A stretch of 64,000 nucleotides of DNA from Azoarcus olearius (GTDB taxonomy: Bacteria > Pseudomonadota > Gammaproteobacteria > Burkholderiales > Rhodocyclaceae): contig NZ_CP016210.1 in the NCBI RefSeq assembly GCF_001682385.1, positions 2,418,001 to 2,482,000 on the forward strand, in the 5' to 3' direction. Of the stretch, positions 26,217-37,047 are shown in pieces (the stretch's first letter is position 1; the number at the start of each line of letters is the position of its first letter). Position numbers and translations under genes: made by a program. The notes below the pieces were generated by a model that did not search any database, was not told where the DNA came from, and saw only the letters and a program-made list of their open reading frames with translations.

Positions 26217-26965
26217 GCGCACCGTCCTGTCCGGGCTCCGCGCCCTCGCCCGCCAGCACACGCCCCGTCGAACCGCTGACGCTGATCATCATGGCAACGC
26301 TGTTGCTGTGCGCGGGGGTGTTCTCGCTCTGGCCTCAGATCGACATCGCGGTGAGCAGGCTCTTCTACGATCCCGTCCGCGGCTTCGCCGGCAACCACAA
26401 CGTGGCCGCGCTCGCGCTTTATCGCGGCATCCCGATGGCCTCCAAGGCAATCATCGTGGGCCTTTTCCTGGCCTTGCTGGTACTTGCCTTCCTGCGCAGC
26501 CCCGCCGCCCGCCGCCGCCGCATCCAGGTGGGCTACCTGCTGGTGGCGATGGCGCTCGGACCGGGATTGTTCGTGGATGTCGGGCTGAAGGACTACTGGG
26601 GTCGCGCGCGCCCGGCGAAAGTGGAAGCTTTTGGCGGCGCCAGCACCTTCTCGCCGGCGCTGGTGCCGTCCAACCAATGCGACGGCAATTGCTCGTTCGT
26701 CAGCGGGCACGCCTCTGCCGGCTTCTATCTGGTCAGCCTCGGCTTCCTGGGCGGCGCCGCCGCGAGAAGGCGGTGGGTGCTGGTCGGCCTCGCGGCCGGC
26801 GCCGTATTCGGGCTCGGCCGCATCTCCCAGGGCGGGCACTTCCTGACCGACATCGTCTTCAGCTTCTACGCCACCTGGCTGGGTGCGTGGATTGCGTGGT
26901 TGTTGTTCGTACGGCTCGGCTGGCTATCGACCGAAGGCGTGAGGACGCCGCCCCCGCCGCAATAA
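26213..26965 (+). CDS. PAP2-family phosphatase, LpxE/LpxF-like
   Basis: A 250-residue membrane protein with about six helices and intact PAP2 motifs KDYWGRARP, SFVSGHASAG and RISQGGHFLTD. The wording of these motifs, and a pair of cysteines in SNQCDGNCSF before the second motif, set it apart from the PAP2 protein at the start of the operon. Lipid A 1- or 4'-phosphatases belong to this class, and a second lipid phosphatase in a glycosyltransferase operon could either prepare lipid A or recycle the carrier. It is the last gene of the operon, ending 3 bases from the convergent bactofilin gene. Confidence 0.87.
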   Translation: MSAPSCPGSAPSPASTRPVEPLTLIIMATLLLCAGVFSLWPQIDIAVSRLFYDPVRGFAGNHNVAALALYRGIPMASKAIIVGLFLALLVLAFLRSPAARRRRIQVGYLLVAMALGPGLFVDVGLKDYWGRARPAKVEAFGGASTFSPALVPSNQCDGNCSFVSGHASAGFYLVSLGFLGGAAARRRWVLVGLAAGAVFGLGRISQGGHFLTDIVFSFYATWLGAWIAWLLFVRLGWLSTEGVRTPPPPQ

Positions 26966-26968
26966 CGC

Positions 26969-27394
26969 TTAACGCCCGCCTGCGTGCTGCTGCGCGGGCA
27001 GTTCCACCACCTTCGCGTCATGGGCGGCGTCGTCCAGCCGTCGCAGTTCGCCTTCCAGCGTGGCGCCGCACTCCATCTGCAACTGGCGGTAGCTGATGAC
27101 CCCGGACAAGCGGGCCTTGGACTGCAACTCAAGAAAATGATGCACCGTCAGCTCGCCGGCAATCGCGCCATTGACCACCGCATCGTGGCTGACGACCCGT
27201 CCCTTGATGCTGCCCTTCTCGCTGACCACCAGCAGCCCCGGGCTGCCATCCTTGTTGATGACGTTGCCTTCGATGTGACCGTCGACACGCAAACCACCGG
27301 AAAACACGACATCACCGACGATGTGCACGTTATCCGCGATCAGGCTCGACAGCTTGGTGATCTCGATCGCCTTTCCGGGCTTCTTGCGAAACAT
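26969..27394 (-). CDS. Bactofilin
   Basis: A 141-residue polymer-forming cytoskeletal protein. The central right-handed beta-helix (about 20-115) shows the short Gly/Val repeats IVGDVVFSGGLRVDGHIEGN and SIKGRVVSHDAVVNGAIAGE. The termini are disordered, and the N-terminus is basic (FRKKPGK), which could mediate membrane attachment. The start at 27394 was chosen over an upstream GC-rich extension because the family begins at MF-basic. Bactofilins form filaments that position cell-wall enzymes; an M23 endopeptidase gene lies two genes upstream in the same direction. Confidence 0.95.
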   Translation of the reverse strand: MFRKKPGKAIEITKLSSLIADNVHIVGDVVFSGGLRVDGHIEGNVINKDGSPGLLVVSEKGSIKGRVVSHDAVVNGAIAGELTVHHFLELQSKARLSGVISYRQLQMECGATLEGELRRLDDAAHDAKVVELPAQQHAGGR

Positions 27395-27441
27395 CGACGA
27401 TTCTCCTTGTACTCCGGCCCGCACGACGGCGGGCGGGATGA

Positions 27442-27801
27442 TCAGGGCCGCGCGGGGCCCTGCGATTTGTAGAACACGAGTTCGGCCTGCAGCCGCTTGA
27501 GCTCGTCGTTGACCTCGCCGAGTTGCTTCTCCAACTCGGCGCGGGTGGCCTTCTCCATTTCCAGCGCCAGGCGGTCGCGTTCGCCCTGCTCGCGCAGCGT
27601 TGCGTTCTCGCGCTCGAGTTGATCCACTCGCCGTGCCGGCGAAAAATGGTTTTCAAAGTAATTGAGCGCGAGCACGGCGAGCGTGACAAGGACGACGGCG
27701 CCAAGCACCAGGAACAGCTGCCGCAGGCGCTGACGGCCCGCGGCGAGTTCAAGGCGCGCGCCGGTGAGGCGCCGCGTCGGCGAACGACGGAAGAACGGCA
27801 T
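27442..27801 (-). CDS. Short membrane-anchored coiled-coil protein, DUF6776-like
   Basis: A 119-residue product; the start at 27801 (MPFFRRSP) removes an unlikely 56-residue N-terminal extension. It has a basic cytoplasmic stretch, one membrane helix (about 28-46), then a coiled coil (about 55-110) ending LVFYKS, after which the protein stops. Betaproteobacterial DUF6776 proteins, as I recall them, share this front half but continue with a further C-terminal domain, so this is either a short form or a truncated one. It sits between an M23 peptidase and bactofilin, suggesting a linker or scaffold role. Confidence 0.7.
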   Translation of the reverse strand: MPFFRRSPTRRLTGARLELAAGRQRLRQLFLVLGAVVLVTLAVLALNYFENHFSPARRVDQLERENATLREQGERDRLALEMEKATRAELEKQLGEVNDELKRLQAELVFYKSQGPARP

Positions 27802-27809
27802 GCGGCCTT

Positions 27810-28754
27810 TCAGTTGCTCGCCAGGTACAGCGCCGGATCGGAGTAGCGGCCGTCCTTCAGCACCTCGAAATGCAGGTGCGGCCCGGTAGAACGCCCGGTG
27901 GAACCGACCGCAGCAATCCGCCGCCCCGGCGTGACCACTTCGCCGACCTTGACCCACAGCCGCGAACAATGGGCGTACCGCGTAACGAGACCGTTGCCGT
28001 GGTCGATCTCCACGGTGTAGCCGTACTCGGGCCGGATGCCTGCATACACGACGCGCCCGCCCGCAGCCGCCACGATGGGCGTGCCGGTCGGCGCGGGGAA
28101 GTCGAGACCGCTGTGAAATGCGGCCCCGCGGTTGAACGGATCCTCGCGATTGCCAAAGCCGGAGTTGCGTGCGACACCGGGCACCGGGCTGCGACTGGGG
28201 TAGGTCATGAACTCGAGGTTGCGCTCGTCCGTCGCCTTTTCGATCGCGAGCAGCGTGGCATCCAGGCGCTGAAGCTCGCGCTCCAGGGCGGCCAATCCCG
28301 TGCCGTGGTCGTCCAGGTCGGCGACCGCCAGATCCGGATTCGGCACCGTCAGCGGCGCCAGCATCGGCCCGCCAGCAGGCGTGGCAGGCCGCGCACCTTC
28401 AAAGACGCTGGGCGCGGCATTGCGTGCGGGCAGCGCGTTCTGCCGCGCTTCGAACTCCTTCAGCAAGCCGATCCGCTGCGCGAGCGTGGAAGCGTCGCTT
28501 TCGAGGCGGACGAGGCGGCCGGATATTTCGCCGACGCGGTCGATCAGCGCCCGCCCCTCCGGCTGGTCGAACTGGACCCGCGGACCTTCGGCGACGGGTT
28601 CCACAGCACTGCGGCCTACGCCGAGGCCGATCGCAAATGCGGCTGAAGCGACAATCAGGAGAACAACCGAGGCGATTCCCAGCGAGGTGCGCAGGCTCAG
28701 CGTGCGTACCCGGGATTGCGTCATCGCCCCGGCGGAAAGAATGACCAGCGCCAT
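27810..28754 (-). CDS. M23-family (LytM) peptidoglycan endopeptidase
   Basis: A 314-residue product; the start at 28754 has GGAGGAA upstream. It has a cytoplasmic N-terminus, one membrane helix (about 23-45), a coiled-coil-like spacer (about 65-175), then the M23 domain. Zinc ligands appear intact: HSGLDF (H and D) and the GPHLHFEV HxH pair, with RYAHCSRL between. It should be a periplasmic DD-endopeptidase. It is first of a three-gene group with the coiled-coil protein and bactofilin, separated from the next gene by 8 bases. M23-bactofilin pairing is known in several cell-shape systems. Confidence 0.93.
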   Translation of the reverse strand: MALVILSAGAMTQSRVRTLSLRTSLGIASVVLLIVASAAFAIGLGVGRSAVEPVAEGPRVQFDQPEGRALIDRVGEISGRLVRLESDASTLAQRIGLLKEFEARQNALPARNAAPSVFEGARPATPAGGPMLAPLTVPNPDLAVADLDDHGTGLAALERELQRLDATLLAIEKATDERNLEFMTYPSRSPVPGVARNSGFGNREDPFNRGAAFHSGLDFPAPTGTPIVAAAGGRVVYAGIRPEYGYTVEIDHGNGLVTRYAHCSRLWVKVGEVVTPGRRIAAVGSTGRSTGPHLHFEVLKDGRYSDPALYLASN

Positions 28755-28932
28755 CCTGTTCCTCCGGTTGGGTCGGCGGCGCCGGAACAAGCACGGCGCC
28801 GTCGATGGAGATCGGAATGTCGACCGCCGAAACCACACACGCGGTTTCATTTGGTCAAACACAAAAGCCGCCGGAGTTTAACACCATAGTGGTAGCGCGG
28901 AGCAAGTGCGGATTTGTACGACCGCCCCGGCC

Positions 28933-28960
28933 GAAAAAAAACGGCGGCCCGCAGGCCGCC
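28933..28960 (-). terminator. Intrinsic terminator after ppsA
   Basis: Perfect 7-base stem GGCGGCC/GGCCGCC (28943-28949 and 28954-28960) with a 4-base loop. Read on the minus strand it is followed by a run of eight T (28941-28934). It lies 22 bases past the ppsA stop. Confidence 0.9.
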
Positions 28961-28982
28961 GCTTCCTGGACGTTGCGACTGC

Positions 28983-31349
<2,367 letters not shown>

Positions 31350-31508
31350 GGATGGCCTTCCGGAATGAACAAAGAAAAAGCAAAATGCGATTTTAACGAG
31401 AATCGGTGCTGCACCGCACGGCAGGGTTTGCCCCAATACCCGCCTTGAGGGTGCGCCGGACGGATCCCCAGACCCTCCCCCCTGACCGTCCAGCCCCGGA
31501 AAGCGACG

Positions 31509-32342
31509 ATGAGCACACTTCCAATCCGCACTGTTTTCTTCATCTCGGACGGCACCGGCATTACCGCCGAAACGCTCGGGCACAGTCTTCTGGCGCAGTT
31601 CCCCGAGGCCCGTATCCGCCAGGTGCGCGCGCCCTTCATCGACGATCTCGACAAGGCCATCGACTGCGCCAACCAGATCCGCGAAGCAGCCCGCAACGAC
31701 GGCGTCCGCCCCATCGTGTTCAGCACCCTGGTCAGCCCGGAAACCGTCGAAGCCCTGCACAAGGCAGACGCCCTGTTCCTCGATCTGTTCGATCGCTTCA
31801 TCGGGCCGCTTGAAACCGAACTCGGCCAGCGCTCTACCCATACCGTCGGGCGCTTCCATGGCATCGCCGACAGCCTCGACTACAAGAATCGCATCGAGGC
31901 GATCAACTTTGCGATGGCGCACGACGACGGCGTCTCCTCGGACGGCGAACTCGCCGAGGCCGACGTGATCCTGGTCGGGGTCTCGCGCTCCGGCAAGACC
32001 CCGACGAGCCTCTATCTGGCGATGCAGTTCGGCGTAAAGGCGGCCAACTATCCTCTGATCCCCGAAGACTTCGAGCGCAACAAGCTGCCGGGGGAACTCC
32101 ACAACTACCGCGGCAAGCTGTTCGGCCTCACGATCGCACCCGAACGCCTGTCGCAGATCCGTCAGGAACGACGCCCCAACAGCCGCTACGCCTCGCTCGA
32201 CAACTGCAAGTACGAGATCGACGCCGCGCAGAAACTGATGCGGCGCGAGAACATCCGCTGGCTGGACTCCACGACCAAGTCCATCGAGGAAATCTCCGCC
32301 ACCATCCTGCAGTCGGTGCGGCTCAATCGGCCCGGCTACTGA
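31509..32342 (+). CDS. ppsR: PEP synthase regulatory protein (bifunctional kinase/pyrophosphorylase)
   Basis: A 277-residue DUF299-family enzyme that inactivates PEP synthase by ADP-dependent phosphorylation of the threonine next to the catalytic histidine, and reactivates it by phosphorolysis. The N-terminal [19 protein letters not shown] and the P-loop [15 protein letters not shown] (about residues 157-171) are diagnostic. Its target ppsA is divergent and adjacent. In the target the residue next to His416 is Cys-flanked (RTCH) and includes the expected threonine, so the regulatory pair is intact. Confidence 0.97.
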   Translation: MSTLPIRTVFFISDGTGITAETLGHSLLAQFPEARIRQVRAPFIDDLDKAIDCANQIREAARNDGVRPIVFSTLVSPETVEALHKADALFLDLFDRFIGPLETELGQRSTHTVGRFHGIADSLDYKNRIEAINFAMAHDDGVSSDGELAEADVILVGVSRSGKTPTSLYLAMQFGVKAANYPLIPEDFERNKLPGELHNYRGKLFGLTIAPERLSQIRQERRPNSRYASLDNCKYEIDAAQKLMRRENIRWLDSTTKSIEEISATILQSVRLNRPGY

Positions 32343-32411
32343 GCGGACTAGAATGAATCACCCCCGCTGCCGGGGGCGCCGGATGCACGGCGACACAACG
32401 GAATGAATTCG

Positions 32412-33581
32412 ATGAAACGTACGCGCCTCAAGCGCCGCGGCGGCCTCGGCCGCGCGGCGGAAAACCTCGCGTGGCTCGCGACCGGCCTGTCGCAATCCGG
32501 CTCCCGTGCCGAGGACCAGTTCTGGGAACGTGAACTCACCGGCCTGATCGACGTGCAGCTTCAGCAGCACGACGAAGAGGTGCTCAACGCCGCGCTCGAC
32601 CACCTGTTCAGCGGCGACACCGGCGGATACGACGAACTCGCCGACTTCATCGAGTCGCGCGCCGAATCGGCCTCCCGCCTTTCCGACAAGCACGACGTGC
32701 TGTTGATCGCCGCGCCTATCCTCGCCTGGTCGCGCTACCGCATCCCCACCGTGGCACTGCCCGCCGCGGTGCTTGCCAACCTGCGCGTTCACCTGCAGGC
32801 CCACGTGCTCGCCGGCAACGCCCGGCTGGCTCTCGCCGACTTCCTCTTCAGCCCCGACCAGTTGCCGCAGGGCTACTGCGCCACCGCCGAATTCGCCGCC
32901 CAGCTCGGCGCCGCCGCGCTCGAGAACCACGATCTTCATATCGAAACCGAAGGCATGCCCGAAACCGCGCAGTTCCTGTCGGATACGCGCTATCTCCTCG
33001 CTGCTGTCGCTGTGCCACGGGGCGAACCGATCTTCCGTTGGCAGGAGCGCGACAGCAGCCGCGACCAGGCGCTGACGCAGTGGCGCCTGCAAGGCGGCGC
33101 CTGCCTGGCTCCGCTGCTGCCGGGTTGCGCGGTGGACGTCGTGCTCCCGGAAGCCTATTTCGCTGCCAGCCGTGCCGCCGATACCGCCAGCCGCCCCTAC
33201 TCCGTAAGAGCCTCGGTGGCTTTCCTGGGCACGGCGCTCGACACCCCCGCCACCAACCTGCGGGCGGTGATCGCGCCGTTCTGGGAAAGCCAGCTGGAGG
33301 AGTACCGCATCGGTTTCACGTTGCGCGAGCGCGACGACGTGATTCACGGTGTAGTGTGGCCGCTGCTCGGGGCCGAGGACGACCAGACCGACGTGATCTC
33401 GCAGATCGACGCCGTCCTGCGCGAATGCGGGGTCACCGACATCCGCGTGCTGGACCATCGTTTTCCGCTTGAGTACTGCGACGATTGCGGCGCGCCGCTC
33501 TACCCGGCACCGGACGGCGAAGTCGCCCACGCCGAGATGCCGGAAGAGCACGCCGAGCAGATGCCGCGTCACCTTCACTGA
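32412..33581 (+). CDS. DUF2863 family protein
   Basis: Predicted cytosolic protein of 389 residues; function unknown. The start at 32412 was preferred to an ATG at 32403 because the only plausible ribosome-binding site (ACGGA) abuts the earlier ATG but is correctly spaced for the later one. DUF2863 is, as far as I know, a betaproteobacterial family. Visible features are a basic N-terminus ([10 protein letters not shown]), no signal or membrane segment, and a C-terminal C-x2-C ([11 protein letters not shown]) like a zinc knuckle, followed by a His/Glu-rich tail. It precedes msrB by 26 bases and is probably co-transcribed. Confidence 0.8.
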   Translation: MKRTRLKRRGGLGRAAENLAWLATGLSQSGSRAEDQFWERELTGLIDVQLQQHDEEVLNAALDHLFSGDTGGYDELADFIESRAESASRLSDKHDVLLIAAPILAWSRYRIPTVALPAAVLANLRVHLQAHVLAGNARLALADFLFSPDQLPQGYCATAEFAAQLGAAALENHDLHIETEGMPETAQFLSDTRYLLAAVAVPRGEPIFRWQERDSSRDQALTQWRLQGGACLAPLLPGCAVDVVLPEAYFAASRAADTASRPYSVRASVAFLGTALDTPATNLRAVIAPFWESQLEEYRIGFTLRERDDVIHGVVWPLLGAEDDQTDVISQIDAVLRECGVTDIRVLDHRFPLEYCDDCGAPLYPAPDGEVAHAEMPEEHAEQMPRHLH

Positions 33582-33607
33582 CGACGACGCCGGACAGGAG
33601 AACCGCC

Positions 33608-34024
33608 ATGAAGCGCAAGATCGAAAAGCCCGATGCCGAGTGGCGCCAGGCACTGACGCCCGAGCAGTACCACGTCACCCGCGAAAAGGGCACCGAGCGC
33701 GCGTTCACCGGCAAGTACTGGAACACCTGGACCAAAGGCGCCTACAACTGCGCGTGCTGCGGCGCTCCGCTGTTCGACGCAGCGCACAAGTTCGACGCCG
33801 GCTGCGGATGGCCGAGCTTCTGGACCGCGGCCGAACCGGAAAACGTTGAAACCGCTGAGGATTTCAGCCACTTCATGCACCGCACCGAGGTGCTGTGCCA
33901 CCAATGCGGTGCACATCTCGGTCATGTGTTCGAAGACGGTCCCCAACCCACCGGACTGCGCTACTGCATCAACTCCGCCTCGATCGAACACGTCCCCGAA
34001 ACGGACAGCGACACCGGGGCCTGA
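33608..34024 (+). CDS. msrB: Peptide-methionine (R)-S-oxide reductase MsrB
   Basis: Repairs the R-epimer of methionine sulfoxide; 138 residues, cytosolic. The zinc ligands C48, C51, C97 and C100 and the catalytic cysteine in RYCINSASI (C120) are present; GCGWPSFW is the substrate-binding loop. The start at 33608 follows AGGAGAACCGCC. It lies directly downstream of the DUF2863 gene. MsrA is not in the window. Confidence 0.97.
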   Translation: MKRKIEKPDAEWRQALTPEQYHVTREKGTERAFTGKYWNTWTKGAYNCACCGAPLFDAAHKFDAGCGWPSFWTAAEPENVETAEDFSHFMHRTEVLCHQCGAHLGHVFEDGPQPTGLRYCINSASIEHVPETDSDTGA

Positions 34025-34030
34025 TTGTCC

Positions 34031-34057
34031 TCAAGCTGACCGCCCGCCTGCCGTTAC
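34031..34057 (+). promoter_or_regulatory. Sigma-28 (FliA)-type promoter for the chemoreceptor gene
   Basis: TCAAG (34031-34035), 14 bases, then GCCGTTAC (34050-34057). This matches the flagellar class III pattern (TAAAG or TCAAG, about 14 bases, GCCGATAA with one or two changes) and lies 73 bases upstream of the chemoreceptor ATG, directly after msrB. Sigma-28 control is usual for chemoreceptor genes. Confidence 0.5.
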
Positions 34058-34129
34058 ATCACGCAATGCAGTGCCCGCCGAGGCTGGCAAGACGGCGCAG
34101 CATTCCACAATCACAACGCGGAGACAGGC

Positions 34130-35758
34130 ATGCAGTGGCTGGACAACCTGAGCCTACAAGCGAAACTCATCGTCAATTTCGCCGTTTCCGGCGGCGTCTT
34201 CGTCGTCGCCATCGTGGTCTGTCTGTGGCAGATCGACCGCATGAGCGCCGATACCGAGCACATCACGCGCAACTGGCTCCCGTCCATCGTCCAGGTGGAA
34301 AAGATGAGCCGGGAGCGTTTGCGCTATCGCGTGCGCAGCCTCGAATACCTGCTGCCCGGCACAGCGGAGGACCGGACAAAACTCGGCGCGTCGCTCGGAT
34401 CGCTGGAGTCGAGCGTGACGCAGTCGATCGCCGACTACCGCCCCCTGGTCGCCTCGCCGGAAGAGCAGAAGTTGCTCGACGACGTGGCCCGCTTTGCCGA
34501 GCAGTACCGCCAGTCGGTGGCTAAGGCGGTGGCGTTGGTACAGGCGGGTGACGAAGAAGGTGCGCAAAACCTGCGACGGACTGAATGGGTGAAGGAAGCG
34601 GACCAGTTGCGCGACGCGCTTGCGGCCCTGACCAAGCTCAATGTGGAGGGCGCCGCCGCGGACGGCGCAAACGCGCAGGCAACCACCCGCGCCGCGAAAA
34701 CCTACGGCATCGCAGCGCTCATCATCGGCGTCGTCGTCGCGGCCCTCACCTCGTGGCTGATGGCCCGGCGCATGGGGCTTCAACTGCGCTCGGTGGTGGA
34801 TGCGGCGGGCAGGATTGCCAAGGGCGACCTGCGGACGCCCCTCCCCGCCGCGAGCCGCGACGAGGTCGGACAACTCGTGCGCGCAATGGCCAACATGCAG
34901 GACGCACTGCATTCCACCCTGAAACAGACCAGCGAGAACGCCAGCGAACTCTCGGCGACAGCGCGCGAACTCGGTGACGGCGTCGCCAGCATGCAGCGCA
35001 ACGTCGCCCTGCAGGGCTCAGCCTCATCGTCGATCGCCGCCACGGTGGAAGAACTCACGGTGTCGATCAAGCATGTTTCCGAAAACACCGGTGACGCCAG
35101 CCGACTGGCCCAGGACTCCGACCGCCAGGCGCGTGAGGGACGTTCCACGGTGGACAAGCTGATCGAGGAGATCAACCGCGTCTCCGAAGTGGTCACCGTG
35201 GCATCACAACGAATCGGCGGACTGGAAAGCGCGTCGCAGAAGATTTCCAACATCGTCCAGGTCATCAAGGAGATTGCCGAGCAGACCAATCTGCTCGCCC
35301 TCAACGCCGCGATCGAGGCCGCCCGCGCAGGCGAGCACGGACGCGGCTTCGCCGTCGTCGCAGACGAGGTCCGCAAGCTGTCGGAGCGGACCTCTCACTC
35401 CACGGGCGAGATCACCGGCATGGTCAACGAAATCCAGGACTCGACCCGCCAGGCCGTTGCCGGCATCGACGAAGGGGTTGCGGCCGTGACGAACAGCGTG
35501 GGCCATGCGCGCCTCGCCGGCGAAACCATAGGCGCGCTGCAGGACATCGCACGGCGCGTCGCGGACCTGGTCGGCGAGGTCGACAACGCCCTGCGCGAGC
35601 AAGCCACCGCGTCGGCGGAGGTCGCCAAGCAGGTGGAGGAGATCAGCAGCCATGCGGCGGAGACCGAGTCCGCAACCGCGCAGGCGCTTCACTCCGCGCA
35701 AACGCTCAACAGTGTGGCAGGCAACATGGTCGAAACGGTCCGGCGTTTCCACCTGTAG
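34130..35758 (+). CDS. Methyl-accepting chemotaxis protein
   Basis: A 542-residue transmembrane chemoreceptor. The N-terminal membrane helix (about 12-34) is followed by a periplasmic four-helix-bundle (4HB_MCP-like) sensor domain (about 35-188), a second helix (about 191-212), a HAMP domain (about 213-265) and the cytoplasmic signalling domain. The signalling tip is the strictly conserved [20 protein letters not shown], and the methylation helices have the usual Glu/Gln pairs. No CheB/CheR-binding pentapeptide is seen at the C-terminus (RRFHL). The ligand is unknown. A sigma-28-like promoter precedes it and a bidirectional terminator follows. Confidence 0.96.
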   Translation: MQWLDNLSLQAKLIVNFAVSGGVFVVAIVVCLWQIDRMSADTEHITRNWLPSIVQVEKMSRERLRYRVRSLEYLLPGTAEDRTKLGASLGSLESSVTQSIADYRPLVASPEEQKLLDDVARFAEQYRQSVAKAVALVQAGDEEGAQNLRRTEWVKEADQLRDALAALTKLNVEGAAADGANAQATTRAAKTYGIAALIIGVVVAALTSWLMARRMGLQLRSVVDAAGRIAKGDLRTPLPAASRDEVGQLVRAMANMQDALHSTLKQTSENASELSATARELGDGVASMQRNVALQGSASSSIAATVEELTVSIKHVSENTGDASRLAQDSDRQAREGRSTVDKLIEEINRVSEVVTVASQRIGGLESASQKISNIVQVIKEIAEQTNLLALNAAIEAARAGEHGRGFAVVADEVRKLSERTSHSTGEITGMVNEIQDSTRQAVAGIDEGVAAVTNSVGHARLAGETIGALQDIARRVADLVGEVDNALREQATASAEVAKQVEEISSHAAETESATAQALHSAQTLNSVAGNMVETVRRFHL

Positions 35759-35794
35759 CGCTCGGATACGCGCGGCTTACGTCCGCGAGTGGAC

Positions 35795-35823
35795 AAAAAA
35801 AGGCCCGCTTTCGCGGGCCTTTT
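35795..35823. terminator. Bidirectional intrinsic terminator between chemoreceptor and thiolase genes
   Basis: The perfect stem AGGCCCGC/GCGGGCCT (35801-35808 and 35813-35820) has a TTTC loop, with an A-run before and a T-run after, so it works for both converging genes. Confidence 0.9.
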
Positions 35824-35845
35824 GCTTACGACGCTGATGCAGCGA

Positions 35846-37027
35846 TCAGATGCGTTCCCAGATCGTGGTGATGCCCTGGCCACCGCCAATACACATCGTC
35901 GCCATGCCGTAACGGCCGCCCGTGCGCTGCAGTTCGTGCAGCAGCTTGGTGATGATGACCGCGCCGGTCGCGCCAACCGGGTGGCCGAGCGCGATGGCGC
36001 CGCCATTGGGGTTGGTCTTTGCCGGGTCGAGTTCCAGCCCCTTCGCCACGGTCAGGGACTGCGCGGCAAACGCCTCGTTGGATTCGATCAGGTCGATCTT
36101 GTCCAGCGTCAGGCCCGCGCGCTGCAGGGCCAGCTTGGACGACGGGATCGGGCCTTCGCCCATCAGGTCGTTGGGAACACCGGCGATTGCATAGGACACC
36201 AGGCGCGCCATCGGCTTGTGGCCAGCGGCGGAAGCCTTCGCGGCGTCGGCCAGCACCAGGAAAGCGGCCGCATCGTTGATGCCCGAGGCGTTGCCCGCGG
36301 TGACGCTGCCATCCTTCTTGAACGCCGGCTTCATCTTCGCGAGCGCTTCCATCGTGGTCGCGCGCGGATGCTCGTCGGTATCGAACACCACGGGCCCCTT
36401 GCGGGTTTCGAAGGTGATCGGAACGATCTGGCCCTTGAAGCGGCCGTCGGCGATGGCCTCGGCGGCGCGGCGCTGCGACTCGAGCGCGAAAGCGTCCTGC
36501 TCTTCGCGGCTGATGCCCCACTTGGCAGCCAGATTTTCAGCGGTAATGCCCATGTGGCCAACACCGAACGGATCGGTCAGCACCGCCACCATGGCGTCGA
36601 TGGCCTTGGTGTCGCCCATGCGGGCGCCGTTGCGCAGCGCCGGCATCAGGTACGCACCGCGGGACATGACTTCGACCCCGCCGCCCACAGCGTAATCGGC
36701 GTCGCCGAGCAGAATGGCCTGGGCGGAGTTGACGATGGCCTGCTGCGCCGAGCCACACAGCCGGTTGACCGCGAAAGCGACCGACTCCATCGACATGCCG
36801 CCCTGGATGGTGGCGACACGCGCCACGTACGGATAGCGGGACTCCGTCGGGATGCAGTTACCCACGGTAGCGAACGTGACCTGCTTCGGATCGACGCCGG
36901 CGCGCGAGATCGCTTCCTTGACCACGACGCCGCCGAGTTCGGCCGGCTCCATGTCCTTGAGCGAACCGCCAAAGCCGCCAACAGCCGAGCGCACCGCGCT
37001 CAAAACCACAACTTCACGACTTGCCAT
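35846..37027 (-). CDS. Beta-ketothiolase (acetyl-CoA acetyltransferase, BktB/PhaA type)
   Basis: A 393-residue biosynthetic-type thiolase joining two acyl-CoA units to acetoacetyl-CoA or longer 3-ketoacyl-CoA. The start at 37027 (GGAGGGAG upstream) was chosen; the frame extends further without support. The nucleophile C91 (NRLCGS), H349 (GHPVGATG) and the second catalytic C379 (CIGGGQG) are intact. The overall wording is closer to BktB than to classical PhaA, suggesting a role in polyhydroxyalkanoate or in degradation of longer substrates, but family members are hard to separate. It follows the CobD-like gene by 20 bases. Confidence 0.93.
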   Translation of the reverse strand: MASREVVVLSAVRSAVGGFGGSLKDMEPAELGGVVVKEAISRAGVDPKQVTFATVGNCIPTESRYPYVARVATIQGGMSMESVAFAVNRLCGSAQQAIVNSAQAILLGDADYAVGGGVEVMSRGAYLMPALRNGARMGDTKAIDAMVAVLTDPFGVGHMGITAENLAAKWGISREEQDAFALESQRRAAEAIADGRFKGQIVPITFETRKGPVVFDTDEHPRATTMEALAKMKPAFKKDGSVTAGNASGINDAAAFLVLADAAKASAAGHKPMARLVSYAIAGVPNDLMGEGPIPSSKLALQRAGLTLDKIDLIESNEAFAAQSLTVAKGLELDPAKTNPNGGAIALGHPVGATGAVIITKLLHELQRTGGRYGMATMCIGGGQGITTIWERI

Positions 37028-37047
37028 CTGCACTCCCTCCTTGAGAA

